A DNA stretch of 64,000 nucleotides from Kiritimatiellia bacterium (GTDB lineage: Bacteria > Verrucomicrobiota > Kiritimatiellia > RFP12 > UBA1067). Shown here piece after piece: positions 9,601-17,610 of the stretch. The stretch lies in NCBI GenBank assembly GCA_016296065.1, contig JAEDKA010000012.1:12871-76870 (forward strand), in the 5' to 3' direction. The notes beneath the pieces are model-generated. The model had not been told where the DNA came from and searched no databases. It saw nothing but the letters and a program-made list of their open reading frames with translations. The first letter of the stretch is position 1; every line of letters begins with the position of its first letter. Made by a program: the position numbers and the translations under genes.

Positions 9601-11043
9601 TCACTTCTCCGTTTCCGACTCCGCGTCGGACTGCTTCGCGACCGCCGGGAACGCGCTGGCCGACAGCGCGAACATCGCCGCAGCGGCCATCATCGTCTCG
9701 GGTCTGCAGAAAGAATGGTCAATGAATCCGCATGCGGCCGTTGCCGCGACAGCGACAGGTCCAAGCGCGCAGACGGGGTGGGTGGCCATCAGTTCGGCGA
9801 GATGGCCAGACGATACTACGCGGCCGACGAACGCCACCGCGCGCAGGACATACGTCCATGCAATGAAGAAAAGGGGTGATGCAAACAGAATCACGCCGGT
9901 TATCCCGCGTTCGGCAAGCATCTGCCACCATCCGTTAAGCGCACCTACCTGCTTCGGCGTAAACAACGCCCAGTCTGCAGAAGTCGCGTTGAAGCGGATA
10001 TCGAGAGCAAAGGATCCAAGCCCCGTGCCAAGCCAGGAGTGGTCCTTCCAGACGGATGCCGCTATCGCAGACAACGCGTCCCTAGCGCCGAAAAGCCAGT
10101 CCGGAAGGAATTTCGCGCCCTCCTGCGAAAGGAACGCGAATTTTGAGGCCTTGACTGCGGCAGGAACAACACCCAACGCGAACACAACGCCGGCGGCAAC
10201 AGCAACAAGCAGCATCGCCAGGCACTTAGGGGCCGCAAGAACGCCAATCTTCTTCTGGGCATACATCAGTGAAAAAGCGAGAACGATCACCGCCGAAACT
10301 AAATATGCCAGAATGACAAGGTCAGGCGCGAACATGTAGAGCCCCACTCCACATCCTCCGATTGCCACGATCAGCAGCGGCATCGCGCTCTTCCATTTGC
10401 GCTCGAAAGCTCCGACAAGCGCGACCATGGAGCCTGCCAAATGAAGCCCGAAGGCGTTGCCGACAAAAGAGGCGTCGGCAGTTGAGCATGCGGCTGCCGC
10501 GAGCGCGCCTTTGTGTCCACACGTGGCGCAAAGTCCGGCGACAATTGCGGCAACCCCAGCAAGAAACGCGGCCACGAAGAGGAATCCGACGCGGGCGGAT
10601 TTCCCGAGCGAATGCCTGCAGCCCTGAACAAGAACGATGACGGCAACAACAGACGCGAACGGAAGGTATCCCGTACCGTCGACGCTGCCTGGAAGGAACG
10701 GGAGCGACGGAGTGCGCAGACTCCATACCGCGTTCTCCGCGTCATATGACATCCCGACTCTACCATTCAGCCACCGCACCATCGCCACGACGACGAGAAA
10801 GAGCGAGAACCAGAACAGCGGGTCGCGAACTATGGACATAAACACGCGGTAGCGCGCGTCGTGGAGCATCTCGCCTTTGCGGCGAGATGGCTCCAGAAGT
10901 GTCCACACAAGGGCAGGAATGGACAGCCACAACAGAACACGCGCCGTCCAGACCTCGCCGCAAAACGGGAATAGGAACAGCGGCGCCACCGCCAGGAGGG
11001 CAAGGTGCGCCGCCAGTCCGTATTTTGATATCGCCTTCTGCAC
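9601..11043 (-). CDS. O-antigen ligase/Wzy-like polysaccharide polymerase membrane protein
   Basis: The 480-residue protein has about 11-12 hydrophobic segments and a long extracytoplasmic loop holding WLGTGLGSF, the pattern usual in Wzy_C/O-antigen ligase proteins. It probably polymerises or ligates repeat units on undecaprenyl phosphate at the inner membrane. Translation likely starts at the GTG at 11043, one base after the stop of the beta-barrel gene, so the two are tightly coupled. The C-terminal tail (QSDAESETEK) is acidic and soluble. A ligase cannot be told from a polymerase by eye; its place next to the Wzc-like kinase and OPX lipoprotein favours polymerase. Confidence 0.75.
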   Translation of the reverse strand: MQKAISKYGLAAHLALLAVAPLFLFPFCGEVWTARVLLWLSIPALVWTLLEPSRRKGEMLHDARYRVFMSIVRDPLFWFSLFLVVVAMVRWLNGRVGMSYDAENAVWSLRTPSLPFLPGSVDGTGYLPFASVVAVIVLVQGCRHSLGKSARVGFLFVAAFLAGVAAIVAGLCATCGHKGALAAAACSTADASFVGNAFGLHLAGSMVALVGAFERKWKSAMPLLIVAIGGCGVGLYMFAPDLVILAYLVSAVIVLAFSLMYAQKKIGVLAAPKCLAMLLVAVAAGVVFALGVVPAAVKASKFAFLSQEGAKFLPDWLFGARDALSAIAASVWKDHSWLGTGLGSFALDIRFNATSADWALFTPKQVGALNGWWQMLAERGITGVILFASPLFFIAWTYVLRAVAFVGRVVSSGHLAELMATHPVCALGPVAVAATAACGFIDHSFCRPETMMAAAAMFALSASAFPAVAKQSDAESETEK

Positions 11044-11044
11044 T

Positions 11045-12280
11045 TTAGTACGTCAGACGCATTCCAACCGTGCCGCGGAAGCGGTCATAGTCGTAGTCGT
11101 GACGGGCATAGTCGCTGTCGCACATATCGACCTGGTACTCAATGCGCCCATAGAACTGGAGGAGGCGGTTGAGCGTGTAGTTGAGGCCGAGTCGTGCAGT
11201 GATGATGTCGTCATCGTAGTCATAGCCGCGTGTGTAGGAGTACTCGTGCGTCTCACGACGGTAGTTCAGGTCGAACGTCGCGTTGAGCTTGCCGCGGACC
11301 ATCGAGTGGGCGAGACCCCAGCTGATGGAATCGACGCGGATGGCGCTCGCGAGCTCGCGCTCCGAAGGCTGGTAGTAGCTCGACGCGAGGAGCATCGTGT
11401 TCCAGGTGTCGGAGAGCTTCCACTTCGCGGAGGCCTGGTAGGTCCAGCCGTTGACGTCCTTCGCATCGCCGTTCGCGTACTCGAAGCGGCTCCAGCCGGT
11501 GAGGATGCGGTAGGAGATGCGCTCGGTGGCGCGCGTTCCAAGACCACCCATCACGACCCAGCCACGGGACTCGTCGGCGTAGCGGATGTTGTTCGGGATG
11601 TTGTCCTGCGTGTACCACTGGTAGTTAGCCGCGAGAAGGATATCCGTCCACTTGGAGGCCGCATAGCCGACCTCGCCGCCGAGGATAGTGCGCTTCCAGC
11701 CGTAGAGAGGCGCGTACTCCTTGATGTTGTTGTCGTAGTCAAGGTAGTAGAACGACGCCTCGCCCGCCGCGTGCCACTTCTCGTTGATGCGGCGCTCGAG
11801 AACGCCGGCGATCTGGAAGGTCTTGCGGTCACGGCCGATGCCCTTGCCGTTGTGGGCGGTCATGTCGTCGTCCTGGGCGATCTGCGTGAAGCCCTCGGTG
11901 AGCATGAAGCTCCAGCCCTTCTCGTTCGGAAGCGAGTCGGTCCACTTGAACGTGAGGTTCTCGCCGAAGCTGGACTTGTTCAGGCGGGATTTATAGCGGC
12001 TGTAGCCATGGTAGCTGTACCACGCGCGGCCGATGACCTCCCAGTTCTCGTCGATGTATTCCGCGCCGAGACCCGGATTCACGACGAAGATGGAGGCATC
12101 CTTGGCCTTCCTGGTGGAGTCAATGTTCGAGTCGTAGGTGTAGGAGAGCGACACGTACGGACGGAGCGTCAGGCGCTCGCCGATCTTGTAGCCCTTCGGA
12201 CGATCGACGAAGTCTGCTGAGGCCGTCATGGCCGTCGCGGCAAGAGCAAGCGTCGCTACTGCGGAGAATTTCGCTTTCAT
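11045..12280 (-). CDS. Outer-membrane beta-barrel protein of the exopolysaccharide operon
   Basis: The 411-residue protein has a signal peptide (MKAKFSAVATLALAATAMTASA) and then alternating hydrophobic and polar residues with many aromatic girdle residues, short turns and long charged loops. This is a barrel of roughly 16-18 strands resembling the BBP2_2 (putative beta-barrel porin 2) family. It ends with a terminal strand GTVGMRLTY whose last residue is aromatic, as expected for BAM-dependent insertion. I use the ATG at 12280, preceded by AGGAG at 9 nt, rather than the in-frame TTG at 12304. Its place between an OPX lipoprotein and a Wzy-like gene suggests it forms, with the OPX protein, the outer-membrane export pore. 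Confidence 0.75.
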   Translation of the reverse strand: MKAKFSAVATLALAATAMTASADFVDRPKGYKIGERLTLRPYVSLSYTYDSNIDSTRKAKDASIFVVNPGLGAEYIDENWEVIGRAWYSYHGYSRYKSRLNKSSFGENLTFKWTDSLPNEKGWSFMLTEGFTQIAQDDDMTAHNGKGIGRDRKTFQIAGVLERRINEKWHAAGEASFYYLDYDNNIKEYAPLYGWKRTILGGEVGYAASKWTDILLAANYQWYTQDNIPNNIRYADESRGWVVMGGLGTRATERISYRILTGWSRFEYANGDAKDVNGWTYQASAKWKLSDTWNTMLLASSYYQPSERELASAIRVDSISWGLAHSMVRGKLNATFDLNYRRETHEYSYTRGYDYDDDIITARLGLNYTLNRLLQFYGRIEYQVDMCDSDYARHDYDYDRFRGTVGMRLTY

Positions 12281-12304
12281 TTTCGTTGTCTCCTGGTTGT
12301 TCAA

Positions 12305-13258
12305 TTAAAGTCCCTGCCCCTGGTACGGACCCGGCTCCGGCGGGAACGGAGGAATGACGGGCGTCGTCTTGTCGCTGCCGCGCCTGCTGCGCGGATTGTA
12401 CGGCGAGTTCGGATCGGTCATGCGCGAGACGCGGATGACGGGATCGTCGAAAATCGGCGAGAGCTGCGGAGTGATCGCGCCGGAGTAGTCGCCGAGGCTG
12501 CACTCGCTGGCGATGTCGCCCATCAGCGCCTCGTTGGCGAGGGTCCACGGCACGTCAAGCACCATGTCGAGGTTCGGCTGGTCGCCCGCATTGGACGCGC
12601 CGAGCATCGGATCGTACGTCTTCTCCTGCCCCTGTCCGAGTGCCGGGGAGATCCACTCGTTCTGAGCGAGCTCCTTCGTAGTCGGATCGCGCAGCTCGTT
12701 CACGAGCGTGTCGCGGAGATCGGCAGGCGTGCCGTTGGAGGCACGGAGGAGCATAAGAATCGCGAAAGTGTCGCGAACACCGGCGTTGTCAGCCGTTGCC
12801 GTGCGATCCTGAACCTTGTTGAGCACGGTCTTGGCAATCTCGGTGTACTGCTCGTCGGTGTAGGTCTTGGACGGATCGGCCGCACGGTTGAACATGTCGG
12901 CGGCGAAACGCTCGTTGACAACCGTAAGGGACTCCGGCGGAACCGTGGCGAACACCTCGGCAACAAGAGCGGTGAGATTGTTCTCCTTGGCACCCTTGAG
13001 CGCCGCCGCGTCAACATTGAGGAACTTGGACGTCTTCTCCTCCGTCGAGCCAGGCATCTTCGCAATCGCCGCATTGACGTCGGCAAGATACGTGGTCTGG
13101 TCGGCAGCGGAAAGCTGCTTCATCACGGATGTCATTGAGGCCGGGTCGGCAATGACATCGCCGATCTTGCCGCGGGCGTCTGCCAGCGTCATGGCCTTAT
13201 CCTGGGCCACCAGCGTTCCCGCCAGCACCATCGCGATCACCATCAGTAGTTTTTTCAT
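12305..13258 (-). CDS. Secreted protein of unknown function in the exopolysaccharide operon
   Basis: I do not recognise this 317-residue protein. It begins with a clear signal peptide (MKKLLMVIAMVLAGTLVAQ). The middle is alpha-helical and rich in Ala, Asp and Thr, with no repeats or catalytic motif that I can name. The C-terminal part is disordered and proline-rich (PPFPPEPGPYQGQGL). It sits between the OPX lipoprotein and the outer-membrane barrel, with about 25-30 bp on each side, so a periplasmic role in polysaccharide export is likely by context only. AGGGAG precedes the ATG at about 7 nt. Confidence 0.7.
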   Translation of the reverse strand: MKKLLMVIAMVLAGTLVAQDKAMTLADARGKIGDVIADPASMTSVMKQLSAADQTTYLADVNAAIAKMPGSTEEKTSKFLNVDAAALKGAKENNLTALVAEVFATVPPESLTVVNERFAADMFNRAADPSKTYTDEQYTEIAKTVLNKVQDRTATADNAGVRDTFAILMLLRASNGTPADLRDTLVNELRDPTTKELAQNEWISPALGQGQEKTYDPMLGASNAGDQPNLDMVLDVPWTLANEALMGDIASECSLGDYSGAITPQLSPIFDDPVIRVSRMTDPNSPYNPRSRRGSDKTTPVIPPFPPEPGPYQGQGL

Positions 13259-13289
13259 TTTTATCTCCCTTTTGTTGAAGAATTAACTG

Positions 13290-13967
13290 TCAATACCATG
13301 TTTCAGGCACCCAGACGACATCGCCAGCCCTAAGCGTGATGTCCTTCTCGATGCGACCCTTCTCGCCGATCTCGATGAGGTCGATGTTGTACTTGGTTAT
13401 CTTGCCGTCCCTGTCGCAACGGCTCACCTTGATGCTCTTCTTGTCGGCGAAAGGCCTAAGCCCGCCCGCAGCCTGCAGGACCTTCGTCACGGTGAGGTCC
13501 ATCGTCGGCGGCATGTTCACAGGCCCGGGAGAGGAGACCTCGCCGAGAACGGTGACCGTGCCCCACGGACTCACGCCCTTGCCGTCGTACGGCGCGAACG
13601 TAACCGTGATCTGCGGCTGCTTGTAGTATTCGGAATAGGCCTTCACGAGCTTCTGCTTAAGCGCGTCGAGCGTGAGCTTGTTGCAGGCGACCGGCGCCTG
13701 GAGAAGATGCGGAAGCGTGATGTCGCCGTTCTGGTCAACAAGCACCTGCATCGTGACCGGCTGGGAAACCCCAGACCCAACGACGACAACAAGACCAACG
13801 CCAGGACGCACACGCGGCGTCGACGGGTCGACCCACTCCGGCCTCACGCCAGGGCCTGCAGGCTCCGACGGACCGAAGAGATTTGAAAGCCACTGGCACC
13901 CGCCCACGCCCGCAAGGGCACAGGAGATGAGGAACCAAACGGCCAATCGTTTAGACAATTCTACCAT
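13290..13967 (-). CDS. Short OPX (Wza-type) polysaccharide export lipoprotein
   Basis: The 225-residue protein starts MVELSKRLAVWFLIS and has a lipobox ending at Cys24 (GVGGC), so it should be an outer-membrane-anchored lipoprotein. The polysaccharide-export (PES) domain spans about residues 45-115 (LVDQNGDITLPHL near the middle), followed by one SLBB-like domain (VTVLGEVSSPGPV, AGGLRPFADK) ending at WVPETWY. Full-length Wza has further SLBB repeats and a C-terminal helix that forms the outer-membrane pore; both are missing. The open frame begins upstream at 14000, but the promoter at 13978-14007 lies inside that extension, so the ATG at 13967 is the start. Only 10 nt separate it from the -10 box. 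Confidence 0.85.
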   Translation of the reverse strand: MVELSKRLAVWFLISCALAGVGGCQWLSNLFGPSEPAGPGVRPEWVDPSTPRVRPGVGLVVVVGSGVSQPVTMQVLVDQNGDITLPHLLQAPVACNKLTLDALKQKLVKAYSEYYKQPQITVTFAPYDGKGVSPWGTVTVLGEVSSPGPVNMPPTMDLTVTKVLQAAGGLRPFADKKSIKVSRCDRDGKITKYNIDLIEIGEKGRIEKDITLRAGDVVWVPETWY

Positions 13968-13977
13968 GCTGGTGGAT

Positions 13978-14007
13978 ATTATAGCGCAATTTTGGTTCAC
14001 TTGTCAA
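13978..14007 (-). promoter_or_regulatory. Near-consensus sigma-70 promoter of the exopolysaccharide operon
   Basis: On the minus strand TTGACA (14007-14002), an 18-bp spacer and TATAAT (13983-13978) form an almost perfect housekeeping promoter, placed over the last codons of tsaE. The predicted transcript starts about 3 nt before the ATG at 13967, so the message has almost no leader and no Shine-Dalgarno sequence. Confidence 0.8.
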
Positions 14008-14419
14008 TGGCGACAAGCCGCCTCTCTTCCCCCAAATGGCGAAACTCCACACGGCGCGCGGACTGCGGTATAAGGGAGCCCGCGCGCTCCGGCCACTCTA
14101 TCACGAAAATCGCGCCCCGTGCGAGATAGTCCTCCCAGCCTATCGCCTCCACATCCTCCTCGCCGTGAAGACGGTAGAGATCCATGTGGACAAGCAGCAC
14201 GTTCTCTGACTTGTGCTCCTGCACGATGCAGAACGTCGGCGACGTGACGCGCCCCGGAACGCCCAGCGCCGCGGCAAGCCCCTGCGTGAACGTCGTCTTG
14301 CCCGCGCCGAGGTCGCCTTCGAGGCACACGACGTCGCCGGGCTTCAGCTCCTTCGCGAGCTCCCGCGCGAGCGCCCACGTCTCTTCGACCGAATTGACTT
14401 GGAATTCACCTGACAGCAT
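13997..14419 (-). CDS. tsaE: tRNA threonylcarbamoyladenosine biosynthesis ATPase TsaE
   Basis: TsaE is the small ATPase that, with TsaB and TsaD, makes t6A at position 37 of ANN-decoding tRNAs. The 140-residue protein has the Walker A motif GDLGAGKTTFTQGLA near residue 35, SPTFCIVQ, the HMDLYRL motif near residue 77, and IEWPERAG. All match the family and its length. It starts at the ATG at 14419; no Shine-Dalgarno sequence is evident and an AATTCATAATTC-like mini-repeat abuts the start. Its 3' end carries the promoter of the exopolysaccharide operon. Confidence 0.93.
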   Translation of the reverse strand: MLSGEFQVNSVEETWALARELAKELKPGDVVCLEGDLGAGKTTFTQGLAAALGVPGRVTSPTFCIVQEHKSENVLLVHMDLYRLHGEEDVEAIGWEDYLARGAIFVIEWPERAGSLIPQSARRVEFRHLGEERRLVAIDK

Positions 14420-14426
14420 AAGGGGA

Positions 14427-14453
14427 AAATTATGAATTGTGAATTATGAATTA
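14427..14453. repeat. AATTATGAATT-type mini-repeat
   Basis: Iterated TTATGAATTG and TGAATTATGAATTA, much more A/T-rich than the surroundings, lie in the 53-bp gap between tsaE and the dehydrogenase gene, directly beside the tsaE start. Confidence 0.6.
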
Positions 14454-14472
14454 GAGGTGACGAGGCTTGCCG

Positions 14473-15402
14473 TTACAGCAGGCCGTCCGACTTGAGCTCC
14501 TTGAAGCATTCCTTCAGGTACCGGGACGAAAACGCGCTCGCATGCGGCATCGTCACGAGGTTGCGCGGCAGATGCGCCGCGCCGCGCGCAAGGATATTCG
14601 GCTCGCCACGCCGGAACGTAGGTTCGCCCTTGAACACGTCAAGGCAGGCGCCGGCGAGGCGTCCGGACTCCAGCGCGGAAAGCAGCGCCCCCTCGTCGAC
14701 CGCGTTGCCGCGCCCGACGTTGACCACCACGCACCTGCGCGGGAGCTTCGCGATGAGCCGACGGTTCAGGATGTCGTCAGTCCCCGTATCCGACGGCAGC
14801 GCGAGCACCAGCCAGTCCGCGGACCTCAGGTCGGCCTCGCGGGACTTCAGGTCGTTCGGCGCGCGGCGCGTTATTCCGACGACGGATACCCCAAGCGCCT
14901 CCAGCTTCGCGCCGACGGCGCGGCCGATCCGCCCATAGCCCACAATGACCGCCTTCGTCCCCGCGACAGTGAAGCACTTGTCCGAAAGCCACGTCCGAGG
15001 CCAATCGCGCACACTGCATCCGCGGCCCGCCATACAGAACAGCCCCCTGGCCCACGCAAGGACGTAGGCCGCAACGGTCTCCGCCATTATCGCGCCGTGG
15101 AATCCGCCGAAGTGCACAACCACGCCCTTCGGCCCTTCCTTCGGAAGAAGCTCCCTGCCTGCCGCAGGCGTCGCGAGGACCCTGAGCCTCGGCGCGCGCG
15201 CGAACCACTCTTCCCTGAAATGCCACACGATCGCGTGCGTCGCCTTCGGGAGCGCCTTCAAAAACGCCTCCTCGCTGCGCGTGCGCACGACGCGGCTCCC
15301 CTTCGGGACAAGCGACTTGAGGAACCTGATGTCCTCGTCGCCTGCCCGAAAGCACTTCTCCGGCCACTCCAGCCAGACCACGTACACGTTCTGCGTTCGC
15401 AT
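14473..15402 (-). CDS. D-isomer-specific 2-hydroxyacid dehydrogenase family protein
   Basis: This 309-residue cytosolic oxidoreductase has the NAD-binding Rossmann motif VGYGRIGRAVG near residue 165, the NVGRGNAVDE segment with the substrate-binding Arg, and the catalytic His in PHASAFS near residue 285. It would reduce 2-keto acids to D-2-hydroxy acids, or act on a related substrate that cannot be told from sequence. The open frame has an ATG at 15411, but that codon overlaps the -10 box; the ATG at 15402 lies 7 nt after TATAAT, fitting a leaderless start. The N-terminal substrate domain is divergent. Confidence 0.8.
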   Translation of the reverse strand: MRTQNVYVVWLEWPEKCFRAGDEDIRFLKSLVPKGSRVVRTRSEEAFLKALPKATHAIVWHFREEWFARAPRLRVLATPAAGRELLPKEGPKGVVVHFGGFHGAIMAETVAAYVLAWARGLFCMAGRGCSVRDWPRTWLSDKCFTVAGTKAVIVGYGRIGRAVGAKLEALGVSVVGITRRAPNDLKSREADLRSADWLVLALPSDTGTDDILNRRLIAKLPRRCVVVNVGRGNAVDEGALLSALESGRLAGACLDVFKGEPTFRRGEPNILARGAAHLPRNLVTMPHASAFSSRYLKECFKELKSDGLL

Positions 15403-15409
15403 GCGGGAC

Positions 15410-15418
15410 ATTATAGCA
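15410..15418 (-). promoter_or_regulatory. Extended -10 promoter, leaderless start for the dehydrogenase gene
   Basis: On the minus strand TGC is followed by TATAAT (15415-15410), an extended -10. No -35 is recognisable. The ATG at 15402 begins 7 nt after the box, so transcription should start at or next to the start codon. Confidence 0.65.
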
Positions 15419-15449
15419 TAAATCGTCCCGCGCGGCGCATGTGCCGCGG

Positions 15450-16811
15450 TCAGATGCTTACGTCTACCGTGACGTCGCCCTTGAACTCCGCAACCTTCAC
15501 CGGCTTCGCGTTGAAGCGCGGCGAATCGGCGCTCATCCTGTAGACGACGTCGTTTTCAAGCGCATCCCTGCGCGCAGGCGAAAGCGGACGCGACGCGAAG
15601 ATCGGAAGTATCCGCGTCCCGTCCGCGTTCTTCGCGTACTCCACGCCCTCCTGCTCGATGAGCAGCACTCCGCCGACCATCCCGCCCGGACGCTCCCCGA
15701 CGAGGAGCTCGAGCGAGACCGGATGCTTCCCGTCAACAGAGAACCAGTCGCCAGGCGCCATCTTTCCGCCGCCCTGCGGACACTTCACCGTCCCTACGGC
15801 CCTCCTGTCGGACGTCGTCCATCCGGTCATCTTCCCAGGCTCGAGTCCGCCCGTGTTCCACGCGCTGTCCATAACCGTCTTGCCGTTGACGCGCACCATC
15901 ATGAAGTCGTCGAAGTACCCCCAGAACCTGTAGCGTCCGCCGCCCGTGAGCGAGCGCAGATCTCCCTTGTAGTACACGACGAATCCGCTCGGCTTCACCG
16001 TGTCCTGAACGCCGAAGGCGGCCGGACCGTTCGCGGCGCCCTGCGGCGGAACCCACAGGTGCGTCAGCGCAACTCTCTTCGGCGCGACGAAGAACTTCGA
16101 CATCGCCTCGGCGCTGAAGTTCCCCTCGACCAGGCTGCGCACGTCCTTCCAGTACGTGCCGTCGGCGCTGTACTCCGGACGCGCCCTGCCCTCCGCGTCG
16201 CTCTTCACGTCGATGATCGTTCCGATGAGGCAGCCTTCCGTGTCCGGACGCCTCCCGCCCGGCCCGCCGTCGAGCTGCGTGCCGAATCCGCCGCCGTCTC
16301 CGTCGCCAAGCCCGCGCATCTTCACCGTCCCAGCGATCGCGGTCATCTGCACCGGACTCGGCGCGGACACGACCTTGTTCGGTTCGCCACCAGTCTTCGG
16401 ACTCGGCGGCGCCGGCGTCTCGACGGGTGCCGAAGGGACGGGAACGTCCACGGCGATCTCGATGTTGATGTCCGTCGTCATGTCGATATCCGTGACAGGC
16501 GGATCCTCAAGCGGCTCGCCAGGATCCGTCTCGGGCGGCACCTCCGATATGAACGGCCCGACGTCGACGCATGTCGCCTTCACCGCCGTCACGACGGCAA
16601 GCGTCACCGCGAAGAGCGAAACGACGACCACCGCGCAAAGCGGAGCGGCAAGCCTCTGCAGCTCGATGCGCGCAAGCTTGTACTCCCTCGTCCAGCGCGG
16701 CTTCGCCAGCCCCGTCGCCAGCGTCTTCATCCGCGAGAGGATGCCCTGTTTTTCATAGCGCCGGCCAAGCTCGGCCAGATCTGCGATTCTGTATTCAGCG
16801 TTGTTGTCCAT
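15450..16811 (-). CDS. Single-pass membrane protein with PA14-like extracellular domain
   Basis: The 453-residue protein has a cytoplasmic N-terminus (about 60 residues, basic and helical), one transmembrane segment around residues 60-80 (LCAVVVVSLFAVTLAVVTAV), then an acidic Pro/Thr/Asp-rich linker (about 85-150). A beta-rich domain follows with YRFWGYFDDFMMVRVNGKTV, resembling the PA14/GLEYA fold used for carbohydrate binding. No enzyme motif is seen. The ATG at 16811 has AAGGAGG 8 nt upstream. It may sense or bind glycans at the surface, or form part of an envelope complex; function unknown. Its 5' leader contains inverted repeats that could pair with the ribosome-binding site. Confidence 0.7.
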   Translation of the reverse strand: MDNNAEYRIADLAELGRRYEKQGILSRMKTLATGLAKPRWTREYKLARIELQRLAAPLCAVVVVSLFAVTLAVVTAVKATCVDVGPFISEVPPETDPGEPLEDPPVTDIDMTTDINIEIAVDVPVPSAPVETPAPPSPKTGGEPNKVVSAPSPVQMTAIAGTVKMRGLGDGDGGGFGTQLDGGPGGRRPDTEGCLIGTIIDVKSDAEGRARPEYSADGTYWKDVRSLVEGNFSAEAMSKFFVAPKRVALTHLWVPPQGAANGPAAFGVQDTVKPSGFVVYYKGDLRSLTGGGRYRFWGYFDDFMMVRVNGKTVMDSAWNTGGLEPGKMTGWTTSDRRAVGTVKCPQGGGKMAPGDWFSVDGKHPVSLELLVGERPGGMVGGVLLIEQEGVEYAKNADGTRILPIFASRPLSPARRDALENDVVYRMSADSPRFNAKPVKVAEFKGDVTVDVSI

Positions 16812-16888
16812 GGTGCGCCTCCTTCGCTTTTGCGGAACCTTTCCGTCCCACTTGGTAAAGGCGCACCAATGAAGATTTTTCCGCAAAA
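16812..16888 (-). promoter_or_regulatory. Structured 5' leader of the PA14-like gene
   Basis: Two inverted repeats lie upstream of the ATG at 16811: GGTGCGCCT (16812-16820) with AGGCGCACC (16859-16867), and TTTTGCGGA (16828-16836) with TCCGCAAAA (16880-16888). The first pair overlaps the AAGGAGG ribosome-binding site. The two stems interleave and so exclude each other as drawn. This could be translational control or autoregulation; no known riboswitch class is recognised. Confidence 0.4.
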
Positions 16889-16940
16889 ACCCAGTCTCGT
16901 CCCAAGGAGCGACAAGACGTTCAGGGGCGCAGGTGCAAGG

Positions 16941-17597
16941 CTACTCCGAGACGGAGATCGAGCGGAACTCGATGGCGCCGCCCTCGGACTGGAGCGCAAT
17001 CGCGCCCTTCGGGGTCTTCACGCCCTTCACGCGGTTCATCTCGACTCCGTTGAGGCGCGAGACGAGCTCGTCGCCCTTCGCCTCTATCTCGAGCGTGTTC
17101 CACTCGCCGAACGGCTTCTCTGCGGACGCCCCACTGCGGGGTGCTGCGGCGATTCCGGACAGCGCGTCCGCCGGATCGTACGGCGTGCGCGGAGCGACTC
17201 CCTCCAGCACCGAGCCGCCGAGCGCGAAGATCGAGCAAGCCCCCTTCGGGTCGAGCTGGTTCTCGTAGCACCTCGGGACGAACGTTCCCGTCTCAGCTGC
17301 GAGGCGAACGAAGACTCCCGAGTTAGGATGCTCGGTCATGCGCCACCAGCGGTACTGGAGCTTCAGCTTGAAGTCGCCGAAGTCCGCGCGCTTGGTGCGC
17401 AGATATCCGAACGGCGTGCCGGTGGTGCGAATCGCTCCGTCCACAACGGACCACGTCGGCTCCGCGGCGGTGTATCCGCCCGTCGCGTCGTTGTCCGCGA
17501 CAGAAACCCATCCCGAGAGATCCTTGCCGTTGAATAGTTCCGCAGCGGAGCAGGCAGCCCCGACAAGCGCCGTCAATGCGATGAGTGCAGTTTTCAT
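16941..17597 (-). CDS. Secreted DUF1080 (3-keto-disaccharide hydrolase-like) protein
   Basis: The 218-residue protein has a short signal peptide (MKTALIALTALVGAACSA), then the DUF1080 opening LFNGKDLSGW and the jelly-roll core with FGDFKLKLQYRW, HPNSGVFVR and NTLEIEAKGDELVSRLNGVE. DUF1080 proteins are concanavalin-like folds abundant in PVC bacteria; some act on 3-keto-disaccharides. It is likely periplasmic or a lipoprotein (Cys16 lies in a weak lipobox). The ATG at 17597 lies 7 nt after a TATAAT box that overlaps the end of the CCA-transferase gene. Confidence 0.85.
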   Translation of the reverse strand: MKTALIALTALVGAACSAAELFNGKDLSGWVSVADNDATGGYTAAEPTWSVVDGAIRTTGTPFGYLRTKRADFGDFKLKLQYRWWRMTEHPNSGVFVRLAAETGTFVPRCYENQLDPKGACSIFALGGSVLEGVAPRTPYDPADALSGIAAAPRSGASAEKPFGEWNTLEIEAKGDELVSRLNGVEMNRVKGVKTPKGAIALQSEGGAIEFRSISVSE

Positions 17598-17604
17598 GCC
17601 GTAT

Positions 17605-17610
17605 ATTATA
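17605..17610 (-). promoter_or_regulatory. -10 box for the DUF1080 gene (leaderless)
   Basis: TATAAT on the minus strand, 7 nt before the ATG at 17597, with no Shine-Dalgarno sequence between. No clear -35 is present. It overlaps the stop codon of the upstream CCA-transferase gene. Confidence 0.6.
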
